The notes under the pieces: model-generated | Databases searched by the model: none | What the model was told of the DNA's origin: nothing | The model's input: the letters and a program-made list of their open reading frames with translations, nothing else | Position numbers and translations under genes: made by a program | Source: Capsicum annuum | Taxonomy: Eukaryota; Streptophyta; Magnoliopsida; Solanales; Solanaceae | Direction of reading: 5' to 3' | Assembly: GCF_002878395.1 (NCBI RefSeq) | Contig: NW_025850773.1 | Span: forward strand, 534,998 to 598,997 | DNA length: 64,000 bases | Shown: positions 55,877 through 64,000 of the stretch, in pieces | How the letters are laid out: every line of letters begins with the position of its first letter | Numbering within the stretch: the stretch's first letter is position 1

Positions 55877-57081
55877 ATTTAAATGATGAAAAGGAGGAAG
55901 AAATTTACATGAAACAACCTGAGACTTTTGTGGTGCCTAGTAAGGAAAGAAAAATGTGCAAACTATTTAAGTCACTATATGGACTGAAGCAAGCACCCAA
56001 ACAGTGATATGCAAAATTTGATCAAACTATATTGACAAATGAATTTAAGATAAATGAGCGTGATAAATGTGTTTATATTAAAAATTTCACAAATTACAAA
56101 GTCATTAGTTATCTGTATATGGATGACATGTTGAACATCAGTAGAGATATTTCTGACATAAATGCTATGAAACAAATGCTTGAGTGCAAGTTTGATATGA
56201 AAGACCTTAGAGTTGTTGATGTGATCTTAGATATAAGAATTTATAGGACTTTATAAAGATTGGCATTATCAGTATCATTGCATTAAAAAGGTACTTCACA
56301 AGTTCAGGTATTTCAATTTGCAAAAAAAATATCGGATGTGAGTTTTACACTTCGAAAGAATGAAGGTGAAAATGACTCATAATTGGAGCATGCAAAAGTG
56401 TTGGATAGTTTGATGTATATCATGAATTGTACACGATCATACATAGCATGTGCTATTAGTAAATTGAGTCGGCATACGAGTAATCGCAATTAAACTTATT
56501 GGATGGCAATGATAAGAGCTTTGGGGTATCTAAAACATACTCAAAACTATGTTTTGCATTATAACAAATATCCTGCGGTAATTAAATAATATAATGATGT
56601 AAAGTGGATCATTGAATCTAATGAAATAAATTTTATAAGTGGATACGTATTTGCTCTATGTGGAGGAGAAGTCACTTGGAAATCATCCGAATATACATAA
56701 ATTTCCTGCTCTATAATAAAATTTAAATTTATCGCATCAGATAAAGCTAGTGAAGAAGTTGAATGGCTCCGTAATTTATTAGAAGATATTCCTTATTGAC
56801 CTAAACCTTTGGCATTGATATCTATGCACTGTGATAGCCAAGTTGTAATAGGTAGGGCCGGGAGTATGATGGATAATAGTAAATCTCGTTATATAAGATG
56901 GAGAGATAGTGTCGTTAGAGAACTATTCTCTAGTGGAATTATCACAATTGACTATGGAAGGTCAAAGTATAATGTGTTGGATCCACTTATGAAAGACCTA
57001 ACTAGAGAGGGAGTTGACAGATCATTGAAGGAAATGAGTTTAAGGCCTCATACAAGTCATCACGGTGGTAACTCTACCTAG
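55877..57081 (+). pseudogene. C5 C-terminal RT and RNase H
   Basis: It resumes with EEIYMKQPETFVVPSKERKMCKLFKSLYGLKQAPKQ (stop where Trp is usual). It continues with the catalytic YMDD loop (56116-56127; YVDD is more usual), then CKFDMKDLRVVDVILDIRI. RNase H follows in pieces: MYIMNCTRSYIACAISKLSR (about 56410), SGYVFALCGGEVTWKSS, FIASDKASEEVEWLRNLLED, and 56809-57081 with MHCDSQVVIGRAGSMMDNSKSRYIRWRDSVVRELFSSG. The RNase H Asp in HCDSQ is kept. About seven in-frame stops show long decay. Confidence 0.85.
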
Positions 57082-58010
57082 CAGACTGGAGATCCCAAGA
57101 GGTAGGTTCAAGAAGATCAAACAAAGTTGTGACTGACAATTCAACACTGTCAACATACTCAATTCATTCTCATGATGAAGACAATGTTCAGGAAATAAGG
57201 ATAAAGTTTGTGATTTGAAGTTTGTTTTAATGATTTCTAAGTTGACAGATTTAACCAAAAAGTTTTATCTATAGGATAATATTTAGGAATCACCTATGTG
57301 AGGGTGAAGTAGAAGCCGCTTCTAGGAGAATGATAGTAAAGACCTATTCTCTAAGATCTCATGAAATCTAGAAGTTTTCATGGATGAAACAAATAAAATT
57401 GTGAAAATCATAGACGACAAAAGGCTAGTTGTGACTTATAGAAAGTTTAAAAAGATATCGCATCACTTGGATGGTTATGACTTTTCTAATGGGTTGTGAT
57501 TTTTTTGAAGATTTGCACTTGTTCCGAAGAGGTGCATCTTTTTGAACCATAAATTGCTTTTCTTCATGAAGCAATACCTTAATGGCTATAAATATCTTAT
57601 TTTTTTCCTCAAGCTTTTTCCTTGAAAAACTCTATTGTGATTTGCTACCGTTGAGTGCGTTCGTAGTTCGACAAAGTTTTGAGGTACCGCTATTTTGTTT
57701 ATGTGATTCATTTTATCATGGGAGGATATATTCCATAACCTCAAGTACTTGAGGGAAATAATTTTCTAAATGACACACCGTGAATTAGGTGGACATGAAT
57801 CTTTTAATCGCCATTTTTTTCTAATCATTTGATTTTGCTATTTTGAAGAAAATAGTTTGAACTTCATTTTTCGTTCTTCATAAGCTAGGTTGAACTTATT
57901 ACATTAAAAGTTGTGAATACAGAGTTAAAACTTCATTTGATAGTTCATATGTTAGATTTAATATATGTTTTAAAGTTATTGTTGAAAATATAGATTACTA
58001 AACCCGAAAA
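57082..58010 (+). repeat. C5 3' untranslated region and probable 3' LTR
   Basis: Sequence after RNase H resembles the same region of C6 (GTGAGGGTGAAGTAGAAGCC at about 57299). From about 57450 it has LTR character: GTGATTTTTTTGAAGATTTG, a TATAAATA box at 57587-57594, and a non-coding downstream part. No second copy is in the window, so the LTR limits cannot be fixed. Confidence 0.4.
57587..57594 (+). promoter_or_regulatory. TATA box in probable C5 3' LTR
   Basis: TATAAATA in GGCTATAAATATC, in a region with LTR character. It would be the promoter copy that reads outward into the LINE remnant. Confidence 0.4.
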
Positions 58011-58019
58011 TCAACAATA

Positions 58020-58974
58020 ATCAGTCTATCCTGTGTTCTATACAAATCTACTGGTCCCAAATATTTATTCTACCGTTCAAGGTGATTAGCCTCGTAGAAG
58101 CTACCCGTAGAAGATTCTTACGGATAGGGGGAGTAGAAATCACAAAGAAAGCTCTGTTAGCCTGGGACAAAGTCTGCCTACCCAGAGAAGCAGGTGGATT
58201 GAATATTCTAGATGTGGCATTTTTAGAAGAAAAAAAAATAACAATCTGTAAGTTGTAGTAGAACTTGTGTTGCAAGAAGGACAAGTTGTTGGTGTAATAG
58301 GTTCATTATTATTACATTAAGGGCAGGTCAATATGGAAATGGACACCTAAGCAAGCAGGGGTGGTGCAGAGGATACTCCAAGCTAGAAAATATCTTGAGG
58401 AAGCTGGCATACAGGAGGTAGATCTTGAAGCTTTAGATGCTTTCTCTATTAAAGATATGTATGTTAAATTGATAGGAAACTTTCAAGTGGTAGATTGGTG
58501 GAATATGCTTAGAAATAACATGGGATATGCAAAGTGTCTTTTTATTCCAAAGCTTGCTGCGTTAAGGAGGATAGACTATTGGAATGAAGGATTATAAATG
58601 ACTCAACATGCCCCCTGTGCACTGAAAACCCTGAAAGTATGGACCATCTTTTTTTTATGTGTCCATATGCTGCTAATATTTAGTCCAAACTCCTTCAGTG
58701 GTTAGATATCCACATGCAGGTTTTGACTTGGACAGAAGAATTGGAGTGAGCACAATATTAGATACGAGGCAATGGAGCAAGGAATACTATATATAAAATG
58801 ACCTTGGCGGCTTGTGCCTACTACGCATGGATTGAAAGAAATAGTAGTGTGTTCAAGGCAAAGAAAAGTGAACCCCAGCAGATTGTCAAGAGGATCATCC
58901 AAGAGGTAGTATTTAGAGGCTCGTCAAATGCACGTCTAGTAGGTGACCTTGCAAGGCTTAATTTCTATCCTTGA
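58020..58974 (+). pseudogene. LINE reverse transcriptase, C-terminal zf-RVT region
   Basis: The reading starts with QSILCSIQIYWSQIFILP and continues with GGVEITKKALLAWDKVCLP, EAGGLNILDVAF, the conserved end of plant LINE RT (usual WxxVCxPKxEGGLGx(R/L)). 58361-58597 gives RILQARKYLEEAG, NMGYAKCLFIPKLAALRRID, and then a Cys-rich zf-RVT motif (CPLCTENPESMDHLFFMCPY in another frame, about 58610-58665). It ends near YYAWIERNSSVFKAKK and LNFYP, stop at about 58972. Several frameshifts and stops make it a pseudogene. Confidence 0.85.
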
Positions 58975-59128
58975 AGACAACAGGCCTGGTAGAATCAGTC
59001 ATACTTTGAACTAGTAGCATGGTTGTGTGTGTTGATGCTTGTTGTATTTGGTGGCTGTACCATCGCAGACCCTGTACAAATTAATCACTTTTGGTAAATA
59101 AAATCTTTTACTTGCCAAAAAAAAAAAT
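58020..59128 (+). mobile_element. Non-LTR retrotransposon (LINE) 3' fragment
   Basis: The C-terminal part of a LINE ORF2 is followed by a short 3' untranslated stretch and an A-rich tail (about 59117-59128). The element starts abruptly inside RT, as 5'-truncated LINEs do. Flanking target duplications were not identified. Confidence 0.8.
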
Positions 59129-60499
59129 CACAATTTCTTAAAATATATGATTATCATACTATTCAATTTACCACCTCCCCCTCCTAAAAGAAATTATCAT
59201 TAAATTGCTAATATATTTTTTTGGTATCTAATAAATTATTAATATTATAACTGAAACATCACCCTTTCATGAATACAACAAGTGATATTCACCCTCATGA
59301 CGTTCTCAAATAGAAAATAAGCTAGTTACAGTCAATATTTTTATTTTTATGGATGGAAAAACTACTTAACATCGTTCATTTAGAAAAGAATTAAGAGGAT
59401 CAACAGTATTGACTAAGGAATTTCACACAATTTGTTTAAGAGCTATTAGATGGGCCCCGAGCGTTAGACATTAGGCGTGTTTAGGGTGTACAGTCGGGCG
59501 CTTAAGGTGTAAGCCTCACAGAATCATGTCTCATACATGAGCCCTGGGGCGTTTTATCAGTGCCTAGCCTCGGGGAAAATCCCAATACTGCCTTTTAAAA
59601 CACTGTTATATATTACATACAAATTCTTATAAACAATTACACATTATATAATAACCTATTTATAAACACATTATATAATAACCTATTTATATATGGTTAT
59701 ACAAATAGATACATTGATTATACATAGTTAAACAAAGTAGATGCAATTTACATTATTTAATAACCTATTTATATATGGTTATACAAATAGATACATTGAT
59801 TATACATAGTTAGACAAAGTAGATGCATTGTATATATAATCTATAATTATTATAAGAATGTTTATGTAAGATATACTCCCAATTAGATGACAAAGGATTC
59901 TACCAGACAGTAGCAAAAGATGACAAAGGAGTCTAATGTATAATTGTTATATAACGTATAATTGCCTATAAGAACTGAGGGTTCAATTCTCCACCTTATA
60001 GTTTCCTCCTCATTTCTCCTTCTCCTAACCCCCATTTAAAAAATAAATAAATAAATAAATAAATCAAAAGAATAGGCCTTGGGGAGGTGGAGGTGGGGGT
60101 TGAGGGGTTTGGTGTTTCTAAAATTATGGCAAAAAGGCGAAGTCTAACAACTACCAAACTTATCAGGCCACCAATATATGTAGATTTGGCTAGTTTGGGT
60201 AACAAAATGAAAATTAGGCTAATTTCTCTAAATTAAATGGGCGTAGGGACATTTCTTTAATTAAGGGATGCTTATAAAATTGTGCAGGTGACCAAAAAGA
60301 ATTTCAGCTGAATGACCATATGTATATGTAAGGGGAAGGGCATAAATAATATTTTAGATGAAACTATCGATATGAAAATGATCATTAAATTTAATTATCT
60401 TTTCTAGCCATTTACTGATAACTTTATACAGTACTGATTCAAATTTGATACATATCTTACACAAATATGTATTCTATACAATAAAGATACAATTTCTAT
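59129..60499. other. Spacer with small repeats
   Basis: No gene was recognised. Contents: a GC-rich island with GGCGTG/GTAAGCCTCAC-type motifs (about 59452-59590), an 82-bp direct duplication (59679-59826), and an (AAAT)n microsatellite near 60037-60064. Confidence 0.5.
59679..59826. repeat. 82-bp direct duplication
   Basis: TAACCTATTTATATATGGTT and the following sequence to AACAAAGTAGATGCA occur at about 59679-59744 and again, with one difference, at about 59761-59826. A third partial start (ATAACCTATTTATAAACACA) precedes them at 59651. Confidence 0.85.
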
Positions 60500-60509
60500 A
60501 TGCATCTTA

Positions 60510-60716
60510 GAGTTAATAAACCAAATGGTCACTCAACTTATGATTTTCTCTCAGAAAGTCACTCAACTTTGATTTTTATTCCAAAAGTCACTCAACAGAT
60601 TTCTTTTCTCAGAAAGTCACTCAACTTTAGTTTTTACTCCACAACTCACTCAATTATGAGAGTCTTACTTACAAAGTCACTCAACAATGAGTGTCTTACT
60701 TACAAAGTCACTCAAG
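60510..60716 (+). repeat. Left TIR with tandem GTCACTCAACTT units
   Basis: The unit AGTCACTCAACTTTGATTTT and variants recur at roughly regular spacing. The right TIR (61490-61675) has the inverted units GTTGAGTGACTTTC. Tandem units inside TIRs are found in some Mutator-like families, where they may serve as transposase-binding sites. Confidence 0.8.
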
Positions 60717-61489
60717 CATTGCTAAAATGTAATTTTATTTAATACAAAAATTTTAAGAAATAAAATAGACTTTGATTTAAAAAATCAATTTAATGACCCG
60801 TCCATATCCAAATTTCATTTAAATGGTTTAGACAAATATTTTTTTTTATTTCTTAAATTTTGGTTAAACAACTATTTTTTTTGTAATTTTTCTTGTCCAA
60901 TGATTACTCTATAATTTAAAGTATATATAGTCATATAGATCATCAATTATTATACTATATAGTCATATAGATTATCAATTAATATCCTAAAATCATAATT
61001 ATTTGATTGTATAATTTTTGCTACTAATTTTACCTCGTTGTAGTATATATATTATAATGTTACTAATGTTTAATAATATTTGCTAATGTTTTGTGCCATA
61101 TCATTTTAGTTTAAAATCTTTAACTTTCCCTTTTATCAACTTATTTGGAATAAAATTCACTATATTTATGTGATGCATGTGTATATTATGCAAGTGGTAA
61201 TATAAAAAATTGCATTATGATAGAAAAATTCATTCAGTAAATAAGTGTCACATTGGAAGCTAATTAAACATAATTAGTTAAATGAATATGATTCTGAAAA
61301 TCTTAAAAATTAGTATTAACATTGTAAGTGAATTGATATAAACTATTTAGGATATTTTAAATTTTCAGAGGATTAAATGTAAAGTAAACATGAGAATATG
61401 TCATTATATGGTAAAAATGATTTCCTTTTTTTAGAATTTTGGTTTTAAATAAAATTTCATGTTAGCAAATTTTAATGAAAAAATTAATT

Positions 61490-61675
61490 AAATTTGTTGA
61501 GTGACTTTGTAAGTGAAACACCTATAGTTAAGTAACTTTTAAAGTAGAAATCAAAGTTGAGTGACTTTCTGAGAGAATAAACCATTAGTTGAGTGAGTTT
61601 TGAAGTAAGAAACAAAGTTGAGTGACTTTCTGAGAGAAAAGTCATAAGTTGAGTGACCATTTGAGTTATTAACTC
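61490..61675 (-). repeat. Right TIR with tandem GTCACTCAACTT units
   Basis: It is the inverted partner of 60510-60716. Unit order is the same when read from the outside in, with one unit in the left arm that is more diverged here. Confidence 0.8.
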
Positions 61676-61685
61676 ATGCATCTTA

Positions 61686-62656
61686 TACGTATCTATAAAT
61701 TTTATACAACAATGATGCAAATTCTATGCACATCATATTAAGAAATGCATATTCTATATAACAATGATATAATTTTTACCCATAAATTTACTGCTCTATT
61801 TTTTCACGAACTGTATTAGTATGGTATATAGATTGTATTCAATATAGTATATGAACTCTATTTGAACTACATAGGCAAAAATGACCAAAATTATGAAATG
61901 GTCATAATATGAAATTTATTTGGACCGACTGTTCATGAATGTCCAGTGACCCAAAGATGGACCAATTATTTTGAAAAAGGTTAGCCATGTCTTTTTCCTA
62001 TATGTAATTTATCAATATTGTATAAATACTATATAATTGTGTATATGTGATATATAACTTTGTATAAGATTTATATATGTCAATATACACTATTTATACA
62101 ATATTTATACATTGCATCAATTCATCTTCCTCAACAAGCTGATTTTATTTCAATTCAAATCATGACACTTCGACTTTATTTAACTTATATATCACTCGAC
62201 AATTATAACTGAAAGAGGGAAAAAAAATATGACTTCAGTCTTGAGCTTCAATTTTCATTCTACCTTTTCTTACTTGTAGAAAAGCAAATTAATTACTAGT
62301 AAAGTCCATACTTCAAAGGATCAAAGAAGCCAAGAGGCTGCTTTTCATTATATTACACAAGCTAGTGAAGAATTAATTAAAGAGAGGAAATTGCAACAAA
62401 GTGGCTGAATGCGCTTCGACAACAATTAATTGGGCCGAGTTGTCATTTTACGTATGTGAAAATTATTTCGTATATACTTGTTAAATTATTTATTGCAAGT
62501 TATAGACACACTTTTTCATAATAATTGAATTAAAAAAATAATTGTAAGTTATAGCAACTTTTTAAAAATTAATTTTGTTAATTAAAAAAATATTTTTTCA
62601 TTATTATTAGTCAAATTATCTCATAAATTTTGGTCTTTAATACTTATCTCTCCTAA
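61686..62656. other. AT-rich spacer
   Basis: No gene or terminal repeat was recognised. The sequence on both sides of the Mutator-like element shares a TATACAA/ATGCA-rich character, suggesting that it inserted into an older repeat. Confidence 0.45.
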
Positions 62657-63137
62657 ATGACAGATAATTTTGAAGTATTAGTTTTATACATACTTAGAGA
62701 TGTAAAAATTATAGACGTAAAGAAAATAATATGGGAAAAACTATTTAACATTGAAGATGAAGAGTTAAATATAAATCATATAGAAGACGAGTTAGGAGAA
62801 ATATACTTAAGTGGTGACAATCACTATTACTACCTAGATAATTATTCAGATGGATATTATACACATTAAGAAATGCTAGAATATATTCAAAGAGTTAGAG
62901 AAAAATAAAGTTGGCTATACGAAGAAATTAATTATAGAAATCAGCTTAGAAAAGGAAGAGAACAATTAAAAGAAAGATTCATTTAGATAAATAAAACCAT
63001 AAAACAACTAGAATTAAAAGACAGTTTAGAATATGATTTAGACATAGACTTATTCATAAATTAAAAAGACAGGATAATTAACGAAATAGATAACTTAATC
63101 TATTTCTTCAGCATCTATTGTATTTATTTCTAATTCA
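62657..63137 (+). pseudogene. Acidic and coiled-coil ORF with stops, unrecognised; possible pararetrovirus fragment
   Basis: An ATG opens 70 codons of a very acidic, Asp/Glu/Ile/Tyr-rich product (62657-62869). In a neighbouring frame a charged coiled-coil reading then runs with stops to about 63137. The composition (Lys, Glu, Ile, Asn rich, from AT-rich codons) is like the minus-strand ORFs that face it at 63090-63798. I do not recognise a defined domain. A decayed endogenous pararetrovirus segment is my leading guess because of the packing of the neighbouring ORFs; an unknown transposon is the alternative. Confidence 0.3.
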
Positions 63138-63575
63138 CTAGTTTCTGGTTCTTTATTTTTGATTTCTAATTTTTATTTAAATTGATTTATCTCGTTTAAT
63201 AATTTTTGTTCTTTATCTTTTTCTTCTTTTTTCTTTCTGTCTCTTTTCATATAAATCTTTTAGCATTTGTAGTTCTTATTCTAATTCAGCAATCCTACTA
63301 TTTTTAGTTTCTTCTATTTTTCGTATTTCTTCTGTGGTTTGTTGTTTTATTTTATCTACTTCATTTTTTCTGTCTATCTCTTCGCTTTCTCTTTCTATTC
63401 TTACCATGACTGCCAACTTATCTTCTAATTTTTGTTTTTCTTTTTCTAACACAAAATATAAATGTTCACCTATTTTCTTATATCTTCTTCCTAAATTAGA
63501 GAATACTATTTTTATTTTTAATCCTTCGTGATTTTCATATGTTTTTTCATCTATTATAAATTCTTCTTTGTTCAT
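63090..63575 (-). pseudogene. Coiled-coil ORF, second of a closely packed pair; possible pararetrovirus fragment
   Basis: ATG at 63575 opens 99 codons to a stop at 63276. The same frame and a neighbouring one continue as Lys/Glu-rich coiled coil to about 63090 with more stops. The N-terminal 45 residues look globular (aromatic and Gly/Arg containing); the remainder is a long charged helix. Its start codon lies one base after the stop codon of the upstream ORF. Such packing is unusual for nuclear plant genes and normal for plant pararetroviruses. No polymerase, protease or coat-protein motif is within the window to confirm this. Confidence 0.35.
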
Positions 63576-63576
63576 T

Positions 63577-63798
63577 TTATTTAAATGTATATAGGTTATG
63601 TTGATATATATATTCTAGACTATCTATTGTTGATTCTAAATTTGATATTTCTTCTTTTTGTGCATTTATTGGGTTTTTACTAACTCCAACAATTATGTTA
63701 TACTGCAGTCTTTCTATTCTTATTTTTAATTCTTTACGTTTTTCAGATATTATTTGTTTTAGTTCTTTATATTGTTGTGGTTTTTGTACGTTATTCAT
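63577..63798 (-). CDS. Short coiled-coil ORF, first of a closely packed pair; possible pararetrovirus fragment
   Basis: 73 codons are intact from ATG at 63798 to TAA at 63577. The product is Lys/Glu/Ile/Leu-rich and predicted by eye to be mostly helical coiled coil. It contains one Gly-Val turn in the middle. It directly precedes the next ORF with a single base between stop and start. Small coiled-coil proteins of this kind occur among the unassigned ORFs of Caulimoviridae, but I cannot confirm homology. No intact virus genome is present. Confidence 0.35.
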   Translation of the reverse strand: MNNVQKPQQYKELKQIISEKRKELKIRIERLQYNIIVGVSKNPINAQKEEISNLESTIDSLEYIYQHNLYTFK

Positions 63799-64000
63799 CT
63801 AAACAAATATTATAAATATTGTTTTGATGAATATCTAAATTTAATTGTTTCATAATTAATAAATTAATCATATAAATCCAATTATATATTACTAGTTGAT
63901 GTGTAGGTTTGATATGTAAGTATTTATAAGAGTAGTTAGGTAGATGAGGTATGTTAATTTATTCTAGTCATAAAATATTTATCAAATATTTTTTTCAATA
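63799..64000. other. AT-rich flank
   Basis: No feature was recognised. If the ORF pair to the left is viral, this would be its leader side. Confidence 0.4.

Larger units (their letters stand above)
36768..57081 (+). mobile_element. Ty1/copia element C5, split by nested insertions
   Basis: Three separated blocks belong to one copia pol: integrase (36768-37197), spacer plus N-terminal RT (53970-54572), and C-terminal RT plus RNase H (55877-57081). The first gap is exactly the gypsy element G3 with its TAAAG duplication. The second is a Mutator-like element. Leaving out G3 and one TAAAG brings the integrase reading back into one frame across the junction (TKSKAFQFLVHKSERPNIH). gag, protease and the integrase N-terminus are absent, so C5 was already 5'-truncated or its start is beyond recognition. 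Confidence 0.85.
60510..61675. mobile_element. Mutator-like element with repeat-built TIRs
   Basis: The ends are inverted copies of about 190 bases: GAGTTAATAAACCAAATGGT at the left, and the reverse of the right end is GAGTTAATAACTCAAATGGT. An exact 10-bp direct repeat, ATGCATCTTA, flanks it (60500-60509 and 61676-61685). Each TIR consists of five or six degenerate direct units around AAAGTCACTCAACTTTGA, spaced about 35-40 bases. No transposase was found; the interior is AT-rich and non-coding. Confidence 0.88.

Noticed and set aside
57040..57258. Minus-strand frame after copia RNase H
   Set aside because: It overlaps the antisense of the C5 RNase H end and untranslated region, with no supporting motif.
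1..64000. tRNA, rRNA or other structured RNA genes
   Set aside because: No cloverleaf-type sequence with conserved A and B boxes, and no rRNA landmark, was found by reading; only the retrotransposon primer-binding sites complementary to initiator tRNA-Met were seen.
1..64000. A new multi-gene biological system or operon
   Set aside because: All strong coding signals belong to known transposable-element classes; the only unexplained coding cluster is 62657-63798, reported as a candidate viral relic.

Overview
This window looks like plant nuclear heterochromatin, most likely from a Solanaceae genome. I base that on the LTR-retrotransposon families, the Stowaway-type MITEs beginning CTCCCTCCGTCCC, the plant hAT and LINE remnants, and very AT-rich spacers. 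I found no intact host gene, no tRNA or rRNA gene, no CRISPR array and nothing bacterial. Almost every recognisable coding stretch is a decayed transposable-element protein.

Layout. (1) 1-7842: minus-strand Ty3/gypsy chromovirus-type element G1, with both LTRs (the left one cut by the window edge), gag, protease, RT, RNase H, integrase and chromodomain-like tail, all broken. (2) 7843-10474: flank with one possible orphan exon, then a 1.48 kb Mutator-like element (8751-10229) carrying a decayed GRF-type zinc-finger minigene. (3) 10475-12303: hAT transposase pseudogene (RICESLEEPER type), cut off by a second minus-strand gypsy element G2 (12311-about 17345) that has lost its gag, its right LTR and most of its integrase. 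(4) 17346-18536: probable LTR remnant ending in TGTCAACA. (5) 18537-20800 and 26900-29238: AT-rich DNA holding two diverged copies of an unclassified repeat and several G-rich tracts. (6) 20801-26894: Ty1/copia element C6 with both LTRs and a target-site duplication, into which a solo gypsy LTR (22962-25767) has inserted. (7) 29239-about 31850: minus-strand Ty1/copia element C7. (8) 31850-36767: MITEs, a possible small gene, a near-perfect 232-bp tandem duplication and spacer. (9) 36768-57081: a nested stack. Copia C5 is split inside its integrase by the 16.8 kb plus-strand gypsy element G3 (37198-53964, TAAAG on both sides). G3 is split in gag by gypsy element G4 (from 41054), carries a Stowaway MITE in its left LTR, and C5 is split again inside RT by a Mutator-like element (54573-55876). 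(10) 57082-59128: copia 3' region and a 5'-truncated LINE. (11) 59129-64000: spacer, a Mutator-like element with an exact 10-bp target duplication (60510-61675), and an AT-rich tract with closely packed coiled-coil ORFs that may be an old endogenous pararetrovirus fragment.

These genes do not form a pathway. The order of insertion is what can be read: C5, then G3, then G4 and the MITE; hAT probably before G2; C6, then the solo LTR. Most domain calls rest on remembered family motifs, so I give them as family-level identifications. Element ends are exact only where a target-site duplication or a TG...CA boundary is described.
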